In this document: positions 53,834 to 63,474 of the stretch, piece after piece
How positions within the stretch are numbered: position 1 is the first letter of the stretch
Layout: every line of letters begins with the position of its first letter
Assembly (NCBI RefSeq): GCF_008704535.1
Contig: NZ_CP023701.1
Span: 1,364,001-1,428,000 of the forward strand
DNA: 64,000 nt
Reading direction: 5' to 3'
From: Streptomyces subrutilus
GTDB taxonomy: Bacteria > Actinomycetota > Actinomycetes > Streptomycetales > Streptomycetaceae
Notes under the pieces: generated by a model
The model's database searches: none
What the model was told of the DNA's origin: nothing
Seen by the model: only the letters and a program-made list of their open reading frames with translations
Position numbers and translations under genes: made by a program

Positions 53834-54391
53834 ATGCCCGTCTTCCTGGAAACCGTCCGGCTCGCGCTCGTCCCGTTCACGCCGGACGACGTCGACCACC
53901 TGCTCGCGCTCGACAACGATCCCGACGTGATGCGCTTCATCAACGGCGGCCGGCCCACCAGCCGCGAGGCGATCCTCGGCCGGACCCTGCCGCGGCTCCT
54001 GCACGAGCACCCGCGCTTCGGCACCCGCGGCTACTGGGCGGCCCGGGAGAAGGACACCGGCGCCTTCCTGGGGTGGTTCGAGTTCCGGCCGCCGGACGAG
54101 GACCGCCCGACCACCGTCGAACTCGGCTACCGGCTCGGCAGGGCCGCCTGGGGCCGCGGCTACGCCACGGAGGGCGCACGCGCACTCGTCCACGAGGGCT
54201 TCACCCGGCTCGGGGTCGAGCGGGTCACGGCCAACACCATGGCGGTCAACCGGGCATCGCGCCGGGTGATGGAGAAGACCGGCCTGCGCTTCCTGCGCAA
54301 CTACACCGAGGACTGGCCGGAGGCGATCCCCGGCTCCGAGCACGGCGAGGTCGAGTACGTGCTCACCCGCGCCCAGTGGGAGCAGCGCTGA
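53834..54391 (+). CDS. GNAT family N-acetyltransferase, RimJ/RimL-like
   Basis: 185 residues. ETVRLALVPFTPDDVDHLLAL opens the domain; the acetyl-CoA pyrophosphate loop is LGYRLGRAAWGRGYATEGARALV, followed by VTANTMAVNRASRRVMEKTGLRF. This is the RimJ/RimL group, which acetylates protein N-termini, ribosomal proteins or small amines. It follows the SnoaL-like gene by 76 bases. No terminator is obvious between them. Confidence 0.92.
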   Translation: MPVFLETVRLALVPFTPDDVDHLLALDNDPDVMRFINGGRPTSREAILGRTLPRLLHEHPRFGTRGYWAAREKDTGAFLGWFEFRPPDEDRPTTVELGYRLGRAAWGRGYATEGARALVHEGFTRLGVERVTANTMAVNRASRRVMEKTGLRFLRNYTEDWPEAIPGSEHGEVEYVLTRAQWEQR

Positions 54392-54466
54392 GCGGGCCGC
54401 CGCCGCGTGCGGGGACCGCCCGCGCGGCCCCCGCACGAGGGTGACCGAGGCCCCGCGGGGGAGGGC

Positions 54467-56224
54467 CTACGACCCCCGGCCGCTGGTGGCCGCGTAGTAC
54501 TGGAGGTCCTGCACCTCCACCGAGCGGTCCGCCGGGTAGGGCAGCTCCACCTCGGCCCGGGTGCGGCCCTCGCGCACCACCTCGGCCGAGCTGGTGCCGG
54601 GCTTCAGCGGCAGCAGCTCGGAGTGCAGCCCGGCCGGCGCCTCGTGGGTGTCCTTCGCGGAGCCGACGGCCGTACGGACGACCGCGGGCGCGGCGAGGAA
54701 GCTGAGCACCTCCACGGAGTCCCGGGGTGCGGCGCTGCCGCGGCGCAGGGACATCACCAGCGACTGGTCGCCGGTGGGGTCGGCCGCGGCGAACTGGGTC
54801 CGGGCGGTGAGGTAGAGCGTGTCCCGGACGATCGCGGGCCAGCTGCCGGTCTTGAACCGGGTCAGGTAGTAGGAGGTGAGGTCGAGGTAGGCGTAGCCGT
54901 TGTGCAGGGACGGGGCGAACTGGCTGCCCTCGGAGTAGTCGTTCCAGGTGGTGAGCTGCACCCAGTCGGCGCCGTCCTCGATGGCGTGGGTCCAGGTCGC
55001 GCGCAGGGTGGCGGTGTTCCCGGCCTCGTCGTAGATCCCCTGGTTGGGCCGGGCGTCCTGCACGGAGACGGGCTGCATCCAGATCTTGCCCAGGTCGTGC
55101 GCGCGGCGGACGTCGCGGGTGTTGCCCTCCTGGCCGACGTAGCTGCGGCTGCCCCACTCCGAGAAGCCGTAGCTGATGGGGGCGAACTCGGCGCTGTGCG
55201 CGCCGAAGTCGAGGAAGAGGGGGACGAAGGCGGTGCGGACCCCGTGCCGGGACTGGAGGATGTCGAGCGTCCGGGTCCACCAGGCGGCGCTCTTCTCCTC
55301 CGCCTTGAACGGCGAGACGACGAGGCGGCCGTCGGCGAGCCGGTGGGCGGCGGGGGCGGAGCCGAGGGTGGCGATGGCCTCGGCGAGCACGGCCGGGTCG
55401 TCCGTCTTCAGCGAGGTCATGTCCGGCATCAGCATGATCTTGAAGGCGGGGTCGACCGAACGGGCCGCCGCCATGAGCAGGTTGGAGCGGTCCCAGTTCT
55501 TGCCGGAAAGGGAGAGCAGGTCGAGGGTGAAGCCGTCGATGCCCGCCGCGCGGGCCGTGCGCACCTCCTGTTGGAGGTTGGCGTACTCCCAGTCGCCGCC
55601 CTTCGGCTGGACGGGCAGCGGCCGGTCGCGCAGCAGGCCGCCGTAGCGCTCGTGCTTGCCGCTCTCGCCGTCGGGGTCGAGGTAGTTGCGGGTGTAGTAG
55701 TCCGCGTCGGCGCTCGCGTTGTCGAGGGAGAGCGGGTACGGGGTGAAGTAGTGGGCGAACACCAGCTTCCTGCCGGCCGCGCCCGAGCGCAGGGCGGCGG
55801 GCTGGGGCAGGTCGAAGGGCAGCGCGCCGGTCGGGCGGGCGGCCGCGGAGCCGGTGGGCGCGGCCTGCGGCCGGTCGGCGCCGCCTGGCGTCGGGCTCGG
55901 AGCGGGTGCGTCGCCCGGCTCCGCGGTGGCGGCGGGCGGGGCGGCGGGGGTGGCGCCGGGATCGGAGGGTCGGGGGGCGCCGGCCCCGGGCGCGGCGGCG
56001 GCGCGCGGACCGGCCGCGGCGAAGGGGTCCCAGGCGATGCCGGTGGCGGCGCACACCCCGACGAGGAGGAACGCGGAGAGGAGCAGCAGGAGGGGTTTGC
56101 GGCCTCGGAAGCCCGGTCTGCGCCGGTGGGACACGGGCCGCGCCGCACGCCGGGCCGCCCCGCGGCTCGCACGACGGCCCGCTCCCCGGTCCGCCCGCCC
56201 ATCCGTCCGCCGGTCCGCTCCCAT
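54467..56224 (-). CDS. Membrane-anchored GH71 alpha-1,3-glucanase-like protein
   Basis: 585 residues. A 45-residue arginine-rich cytoplasmic head precedes one membrane segment (about 46-65, LLLLLSAFLLVGVCAATGIA), then a Pro/Ala/Gly linker to residue 140. The catalytic part has LVFAHYFTPYPLSLDN, ARAAGIDGFTLDLLSLSG, FKIMLMPDMTSL and WVQLTTWNDYSEGSQFAPS, matching GH71 endo-alpha-1,3-glucanases, which attack fungal cell-wall glucan. The last 110 residues are a beta domain of unknown type. The long basic head is unusual for a secreted enzyme. Confidence 0.82.
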   Translation of the reverse strand: MGADRRTDGRADRGAGRRASRGAARRAARPVSHRRRPGFRGRKPLLLLLSAFLLVGVCAATGIAWDPFAAAGPRAAAAPGAGAPRPSDPGATPAAPPAATAEPGDAPAPSPTPGGADRPQAAPTGSAAARPTGALPFDLPQPAALRSGAAGRKLVFAHYFTPYPLSLDNASADADYYTRNYLDPDGESGKHERYGGLLRDRPLPVQPKGGDWEYANLQQEVRTARAAGIDGFTLDLLSLSGKNWDRSNLLMAAARSVDPAFKIMLMPDMTSLKTDDPAVLAEAIATLGSAPAAHRLADGRLVVSPFKAEEKSAAWWTRTLDILQSRHGVRTAFVPLFLDFGAHSAEFAPISYGFSEWGSRSYVGQEGNTRDVRRAHDLGKIWMQPVSVQDARPNQGIYDEAGNTATLRATWTHAIEDGADWVQLTTWNDYSEGSQFAPSLHNGYAYLDLTSYYLTRFKTGSWPAIVRDTLYLTARTQFAAADPTGDQSLVMSLRRGSAAPRDSVEVLSFLAAPAVVRTAVGSAKDTHEAPAGLHSELLPLKPGTSSAEVVREGRTRAEVELPYPADRSVEVQDLQYYAATSGRGS

Positions 56225-56884
56225 GCCGACCCCTCCCCGGAATATGCCCCGAGTGGGGGCTGCTCAGCAGTAGAACCCAATACCGGCGCCCGGACAACCG
56301 CTCCCGGGACGGACCGCCGGGTGCGTACGTCAGGGGGGCGACGGGAAATACGCCGGGCGCGGCCCCGCGTCTCCACGTCGCCGACACGGGCACGCGGCCG
56401 CCCGGACCGACCCGTTCGTACCCACGGGTAATGCGCGGGTGCGAATCCGGGCACTCACGCACGGTGCCGAGCTGCACCGATCGACCCCGCCCCGGAACAC
56501 CGGCTTCCCGAGCGCACACGCACCCGCCACGCCCGGGGCGGACGCCCGCCGACGGCGCGCCGCCGCCGGCCCGCTCCGCCTCCGCACCCCGCGGTCCCGG
56601 CCCGCGGGCCGTCCCGCCCGGCGGGCCGAAGGCGGCTCCAATGGCCTTCCACCGGAACGGATTTGGCCGGACCCGACGGCCGATCGGCCGGCAGGGGAGC
56701 ACGTGTCCGGCGGCGGCCCGCGACCGCGGCGCCGCCCTCGCCCGCTCCTCCTGAAAGACTGGTCAAGGCTTTCCATGGAATGCGAAATTCCCCTGGTCTT
56801 CCGACGCACGTGGCGCATAATCATCGTCACGCGGCGTGAAACAACTCTCCTGCCGCAGTGGTCACGCATGCAATGGGGGGCATC
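56225..56884. other. 660-base intergenic region with promoter elements
   Basis: This gap separates the divergent GH71 and NTPase-like genes. Open frames are present on both strands but lack ribosome sites and coding bias. TTCCATGGAA (56771-56780) is a perfect ten-base palindrome in an AT-richer patch, and CATAAT (56816-56821) is a good -10 box for the rightward gene about 65 bases before its start. I see no RNA gene or repeat. Confidence 0.5.
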
Positions 56885-57334
56885 GTGCCGATCGGGGAAT
56901 CCGGTTCCACCGGAGTTCTGCCGGCTACTTCCACCGAGCTGTCCCGGCTGCTCACCGCCGTCCGGCGGGGACGGGTGGTGACGGTGACCGGGGGGTTCCG
57001 CGAGCCGCGGAGCCTGCTGGTCCGCGAGATGGCGCGGCGGCTCGCGTCGAACTTCTGCGACGGGGTGGCCGTCGTGTCCATGGACCCGCTGCTCGGGTTC
57101 CTCGGGATCCGCGAGCTGGCCGCCGAGCTGGGCTTCCCCTCGTGCGGGCCGGCGAACGCCGCCTCGTGGCTGGCCGAGCGGGACATGCTGCTCGTCCTGG
57201 ACGGCGCCGAGCAGCTCGCTCCGCAGGCCCGGACCTGGCTGCGGGAACTACTGGGCGTCGCACCGGGGTTGCGGATCCTCGCCGCCGGTCGTCAGCCCCT
57301 GGGCTTCGGCCAGGAGCGGGTCCACCACCTCTGA
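56885..57334 (+). CDS. Short NTPase-like protein with degenerate P-loop (AfsR/LuxR-ATPase-like)
   Basis: 149 residues from GTG 56885 (in-frame starts exist up to 56858). The order of elements copies the first half of an AfsR/LAL-type regulator ATPase: VVTVTGGFREPRSLLVREMARRL where a P-loop should be, MLLVLDGAEQLAPQA as Walker B, and GVAPGLRILAAGRQPLGF as the sensor region. However, the GK(S/T) of Walker A is gone, and the protein ends before the second half of the module. It may be a decayed remnant or an adaptor that no longer binds ATP. No neighbouring gene completes it. Confidence 0.6.
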   Translation: MPIGESGSTGVLPATSTELSRLLTAVRRGRVVTVTGGFREPRSLLVREMARRLASNFCDGVAVVSMDPLLGFLGIRELAAELGFPSCGPANAASWLAERDMLLVLDGAEQLAPQARTWLRELLGVAPGLRILAAGRQPLGFGQERVHHL

Positions 57335-57398
57335 CCCCGGCACCGCGCCGCGCACGGGCCCGCTCCCGGGGCCCGTGCGCACGGTTCGCGGGCACCCG

Positions 57399-57448
57399 CC
57401 CGATCCGCGCACCCGCGCCCGATCCGCGCGCCCGCACCCGGTTCGCGG
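57399..57448. repeat. 19-base imperfect tandem repeat upstream of the sulfatase
   Basis: CCCGATCCGCGCACCCGCG (57399-57417) is followed by CCCGATCCGCGCGCCCGCA (57418-57436) and a partial third copy, CCCGGTTCGCGG. It lies in the 282-base gap between the NTPase-like gene and the sulfatase gene. Confidence 0.65.
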
Positions 57449-57549
57449 CGGCGCGTTACGTGCCCGGCACACCGCCGCCACGGCACTGCCATACCGGCGC
57501 CACAGCGCCGCCACAGCCCAGCTCTAGGGTCTGACCTGCGGGTTTCGGC

Positions 57550-57580
57550 GGCGTACGGTGCGGCCGGAATCCGGTACGCC
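57550..57580 (+). promoter_or_regulatory. Inverted repeat before the sulfatase-FGE operon
   Basis: GGCGTAC (57550-57556) and GTACGCC (57574-57580) are perfect inverted copies centred about 50 bases upstream of the sulfatase start. Together with a following GTACG half copy they may form an operator. Promoter hexamers are not clear. Confidence 0.4.
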
Positions 57581-57616
57581 GTACGTCACCCGCCCCCGCA
57601 CGTACAGGAGAGTCCC

Positions 57617-59053
57617 GTGAGCGAGCACCCCCGCACGCCCCGCACCGGCACCGTCGGCCGGCGCGGCTTCATCGCCGGCGCGGCCGCCGTCGCCGCCTCG
57701 GCCACCGCCACCGCCACCGGCCTCGCCCACCCGGCCGCCGCCGCGGCGGCGGCCGGGAACGGCTCCGCGGCAGCCGCCCGCCCCAACATCCTGCTCATCG
57801 TCACCGACGACCAGCCCAAGCACACCGACTGGGCCATCCCCCAGACCATCGACTGGCTCGGCGGCCACGGCGTCACCTTCACCCACGGCCACTCCGCCAC
57901 CCCGCTGTGCGCACCGTCCCGCTCCTCGATCTTCTCCGGACGGCACGCCCACCACCACGGGGTGCGCAACAACGCCGCCTCGCACAGCCTCGACCAGTCG
58001 ACGACCGTGCAGCGCCACCTGGCGCAGGCGGGCTACCGCACCGGTCTCTTCGGCAAGTACCTCAACTCCTGGACGCTGGCCGACAATCCACCGCACTTCG
58101 AGGAGTTCGCCCTCCTCCAGCCCGGTTACCACAACGCCCGCTGGAACGTCGACGGCACCGTCCAGCAGCTCTCCGGCTACACCACCAACATCGTCAAGAA
58201 CCGGACGCTCGCCTTCCTGGACAAGTCGACCACCGACACCCGGCCCTGGTTCGCCTACGTCACCCCGTACGCGTCCCACGCGCCCAACACCCCCGCGCCC
58301 AAGTACGCCGAGACCCCCGTCCCGGCCTGGAACGGCCGCCCCTCGGTCCCCGAGGACGACCGGTCCGACAAGCCCCCGTACATCCGCAACGCCACGTCGA
58401 CCCTCGACGACGGCCGCGAGACCCGCACCCGCCAGCTGCGCAGCCTGCTCTCCGTGGACGACGCGGTCCAGGCCATCCGCGAGAAGCTGGCCGCACTGGG
58501 GCAGTTGGAGAACACCCTCGTGATCTTCACCGGGGACAACGGCTACACCTGGGCCGACCACGGCTGGACCAAGAAGTCCGTGCCCTACTCCCCCGCCCAC
58601 GAGGTGCCGTTCTACCTGTCCTGGCCGGCCCGCGGGCTCGGCGGCGGCACCACGGACCAGCGCATCGTCGCGAACATCGACATCGCGCCGACGATCCTGG
58701 ACGCGGCCGGGATCGCCCGGCCCGCCGGCCAGGACGGGCGCTCGCTGCTCGGCCCGGCCGCCCGCGACCACCTGCTCGTCCAGTGGTGGAAGCAGGGCAC
58801 GGGCGCCGAGGGACCCACGTCCTGGGCCTCGTACGTGGCCAAGGAAAAGCAGTACACCGAGTACTACGACCTGCACACCGACGCCGCGGGCAACGTCTCC
58901 GGCACCGGGCAGGTCACCTTCCGGGAGTACTACGACCTGGCGGCCGACCCGTACCAGCTGAAGAACCTGCTGTACCAGGCCACCCCCGCACAGGAGCAGG
59001 CGCTCGGCGTGCCGGCACTGGCCGCGCAGTTGGCCGCCGACCGCTCCGCCTGA
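57617..59053 (+). CDS. Tat-exported type I sulfatase
   Basis: 478 residues from GTG 57617 behind CAGGAG. A Tat signal (VGRRGFIAGAAAVAASA, about residues 13-30) precedes the sulfatase fold: PNILLIVTDDQPKHTDW with the metal aspartates, then LCAPSRSSIFSGRHAHHHGV. Cys98 in C-A-P-S-R (98-102) is the residue converted to formylglycine. GDNGYTWADHGWTKK supplies the later Asp-Asn metal ligands. It hydrolyses a sulfate ester outside the cell, probably on a polysaccharide. Conversion happens in the cytoplasm by the enzyme encoded next, which fits export in a folded state. Confidence 0.93.
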   Translation: MSEHPRTPRTGTVGRRGFIAGAAAVAASATATATGLAHPAAAAAAAGNGSAAAARPNILLIVTDDQPKHTDWAIPQTIDWLGGHGVTFTHGHSATPLCAPSRSSIFSGRHAHHHGVRNNAASHSLDQSTTVQRHLAQAGYRTGLFGKYLNSWTLADNPPHFEEFALLQPGYHNARWNVDGTVQQLSGYTTNIVKNRTLAFLDKSTTDTRPWFAYVTPYASHAPNTPAPKYAETPVPAWNGRPSVPEDDRSDKPPYIRNATSTLDDGRETRTRQLRSLLSVDDAVQAIREKLAALGQLENTLVIFTGDNGYTWADHGWTKKSVPYSPAHEVPFYLSWPARGLGGGTTDQRIVANIDIAPTILDAAGIARPAGQDGRSLLGPAARDHLLVQWWKQGTGAEGPTSWASYVAKEKQYTEYYDLHTDAAGNVSGTGQVTFREYYDLAADPYQLKNLLYQATPAQEQALGVPALAAQLAADRSA

Positions 59054-59112
59054 CCCGGCAACCGCCCGCTCGACCCGTACCGCCGCAACCACCGGCCCCA
59101 GGAGTGAGATCC

Positions 59113-60057
59113 ATGCCGCCCGAGCCCTGCTGCACCCCCGGCCGCGCGCCGGCCGCCCTCGCCCTGACCCCGGCACCGCGGTCCGCGCCGGCGGCGGACC
59201 CGGCGGTGGCGGACCCGGCGGTACGGCGGGCCGCCCGCGACCTGGTGGACATCGCGGGCGGCCGGTTCCTGATGGGCACCGAGGACCCGGACGGGTTCGC
59301 CGCGGACGGCGAGGGCCCGGTACGGGAAGTGGTGGTCGGGGCGTTCCGCATCGCCCCGACCACCGTCACCAACGCGCAGTTCGCCTCGTTCGTGAAGGCC
59401 ACCGGGCACGTCACGGAGGCGGAGTCCTTCGGCTTCAGCTTCGTCTTCGCCGGGTTCCTCGCGCCCGCTCTCGCCGCGGCGTCCCCCGCGGTGGCCGGCA
59501 CCCCGTGGTGGCGGGCGGTCGACGGCGCCGACTGGCGCCGCCCCGAGGGCCCCGGCTCCTCCTTCGCGGCCCGGCAGAACCACCCCGTCGTGCACGTCTC
59601 CTGGCACGACGCCCTGGCCTACTGCGCCTGGTCGGGCACCCGGCTGCCCGGCGAGGCCGAGTGGGAGTACGCGGCGCGCGGCGGCCTGGAGGGCAGGCGC
59701 TACCCGTGGGGCGACGAGCTGCGGCCAGGCGGCCGCCCCATGTGCAACATCTGGAACGGAGACTTCCCGGCCCACAACACCCGGGAGGACGGATACGCGG
59801 GCACCGCCCCCGCCCGGTCCTTCCGCCCCAACGGGTACGGGCTCTACAACACCGTCGGCAACGTGTGGGAGTGGTCGGCGGACCGGTTCGCGGAGCACGG
59901 CCCGGAGCGGACCATGCGCGGCGGCTCCCACATGTGCCACGACTCGTACTGCAACCGCTACCGGGTGGCGGCCCGCACCCGCAACACTCCGGACAGCTCG
60001 GCGGGGAACATCGGCTTCCGCGTGGCCGCCGACGTCCCGGCCCGGTCTGCGCCCTAG
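59113..60057 (+). CDS. Formylglycine-generating enzyme (SUMF1 family)
   Basis: 314 residues, ATG behind AGGAG, 59 bases after the sulfatase stop. The FGE-sulfatase domain contains IAGGRFLMGTEDPDGFAADGE, TTVTNAQFASFVKATGHV, GTRLPGEAEWEYAARGG and NTVGNVWEWSADRF. The active-site cysteines Cys275 and Cys280 are in GGSHMCHDSYCNRYRVAAR, at the positions of the copper-binding pair of Streptomyces coelicolor FGE. It converts cysteine in CxPxR to formylglycine using copper and oxygen. Its own N-terminus reads CCTPGR at residues 6-11, itself a CxPxR motif. Confidence 0.95.
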   Translation: MPPEPCCTPGRAPAALALTPAPRSAPAADPAVADPAVRRAARDLVDIAGGRFLMGTEDPDGFAADGEGPVREVVVGAFRIAPTTVTNAQFASFVKATGHVTEAESFGFSFVFAGFLAPALAAASPAVAGTPWWRAVDGADWRRPEGPGSSFAARQNHPVVHVSWHDALAYCAWSGTRLPGEAEWEYAARGGLEGRRYPWGDELRPGGRPMCNIWNGDFPAHNTREDGYAGTAPARSFRPNGYGLYNTVGNVWEWSADRFAEHGPERTMRGGSHMCHDSYCNRYRVAARTRNTPDSSAGNIGFRVAADVPARSAP

Positions 60058-60230
60058 TACAGCTTGGTCACCGCGGTGCGCAGCGTCTTCTTCCAGGCGG
60101 CCACGGGCGGCTCGCCCCAGTAGCTCGACCACAGGACCAGCGTGACGGTGTCCCCGTCCCGGCCCACGCCCCACAGGTAGGTGAAGTCGGGTCGCTCGTG
60201 GGCGTTGGCGTTGGCGGCCCGGACCCCGGC
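60054..60230 (-). pseudogene. C-terminal remnant of an unidentified gene
   Basis: Leftward from about 60230 to a TAG stop at 60054-60056 a frame reads ERPDFTYLWGVGRDGDTV, LVLWSSYWGEPPVAAWKK and TLRTAVTKLY. The balanced composition, rich in W, Y, T and K, differs from the Arg/Pro/Gly noise of noncoding frames here, so it looks like the last 50-58 residues of a real protein. There is no start codon, and the isocitrate dehydrogenase terminator lies just upstream. The stop overlaps the last codon of the convergent FGE gene. I cannot name the parent protein. Confidence 0.55.
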
Positions 60231-60274
60231 CCCTCCCGTGCGGTCACGGCGCCGCGCGGGAGGGCGCGGGTACG

Positions 60275-60312
60275 CCGCTGCCCCGGCCGGGAGGACCCGG
60301 CCGGGGCAGCGG
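60275..60312 (-). terminator. Perfect 17-base-pair terminator after icd
   Basis: CCGCTGCCCCGGCCGGG (60275-60291) and CCCGGCCGGGGCAGCGG (60296-60312) pair without mismatch around an AGGA loop. It begins 17 bases after the icd stop codon and is the strongest terminator in the window. Confidence 0.9.
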
Positions 60313-60328
60313 CATTGCGCAGCGGGGG

Positions 60329-62608
<2,280 letters not shown>

Positions 62609-62684
62609 CTCGTGATCGGGCCGCTCAGGACAGCCCCCTGCCCCGAACCGCGGGAGACGCGCGTCACGCCCTGTCCGCAACGGC

Positions 62685-62726
62685 GAGAGCGCCGCCGCGG
62701 CTGTTTCCAGTCGCGGCGGCGCTCTC
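62685..62726 (-). terminator. 15-base-pair hairpin terminator after the DUF805 gene
   Basis: GAGAGCGCCGCCGCG (62685-62699) and CGCGGCGGCGCTCTC (62712-62726) pair perfectly around a 12-base loop. It lies 76 bases past the stop of the leftward DUF805 gene and also shields the divergent-facing icd promoter. Confidence 0.8.
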
Positions 62727-62802
62727 GGGCCCGGCGTCCCGCGGGCCCGTCGGGCCGCTCAGGTCGCTCGGGCCGACCGGGTCGGGGCCCGGGTGGTGCG
62801 GA

Positions 62803-63156
62803 TCAGGCGTGGACGGCCTTCGGGCTCGGGCCGTACTCGTTGGCCTGGGGCTGGCCCTCGGTGGCCGTCAGGACGAGCAGCCAGATGCCGCCGACCAGCG
62901 GGACGAGGGCGATGAAGTACCACCAGCCGGACTTGCCGAGGTCGTGCAGCCGGCGGACGACGACGGCCAGGGTCGGCAGGAAGGTGCCGAGCACGTACAG
63001 GCCGACGAGCAGGGGGCTGGTGCTCAGTACGGCGTCGAGGATCGAGAGGACGATGACGATGCCCAGGTTGAAGAGGACGAACATCCAGTACTCCTGGCGG
63101 CGGGCGCGGCCGGAGAAGTCCACGTACTTCTTCAGAACGTCGGTGTAGTGGTGCAT
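62803..63156 (-). CDS. DUF805 family membrane protein
   Basis: 117 residues. YTDVLKKYVDFSGRARRQEYWMFVLFN is the family's opening motif, followed by three to four helices, with the conserved VVVRRLHDLGKSGWWYFIALVP between the second and third. The Arg-Arg-Leu-His-Asp pattern is diagnostic. Function is unknown; some members lie near phage or transport genes, but this one stands alone. The 260 bases upstream hold its promoter but nothing else I can identify. Confidence 0.92.
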   Translation of the reverse strand: MHHYTDVLKKYVDFSGRARRQEYWMFVLFNLGIVIVLSILDAVLSTSPLLVGLYVLGTFLPTLAVVVRRLHDLGKSGWWYFIALVPLVGGIWLLVLTATEGQPQANEYGPSPKAVHA

Positions 63157-63419
63157 GGGTCCCCCCAGAGGACGGTTGATCGGGCCCGTCCTGCTGGAGC
63201 AAGCCGGGGCAGAACTTATGCCCGCCTTACAACAGGGTCAAGCCAGTTCCGAGGAGCCCGAAATCGGCCACGGGGAGAGATTTCCGGCACTGCGCACCCG
63301 TGACGGGACCACCGAAGTGCCCCTATGTCCACGGAAGTTCGGAAAGTCCCTCTCGTTCGCCTCCCGGCCGCCCGGAGAAGCGCACTGATCGTTACCCACA
63401 TCGTTACCACCTCGCGACA

Positions 63420-63460
63420 CCGCGGCCCGGTTCCGGGGAAGACCGGGAACCGGGCCGCGG
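63420..63460 (-). terminator. Hairpin terminator after the chitosanase gene
   Basis: CCGCGGCCCGGTTCC (63420-63434) and GGAACCGGGCCGCGG (63446-63460) pair perfectly over 15 bases around an 11-base loop, 14 bases after the chitosanase stop codon. Confidence 0.85.
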
Positions 63461-63474
63461 AGCGCCGGCGCGCG

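Noticed and set aside
57399-57448. CRISPR array in the 19-base repeats
   Set aside because: The repeats are directly tandem with no spacers, number fewer than three and are imperfect. No cas genes are present in the window.
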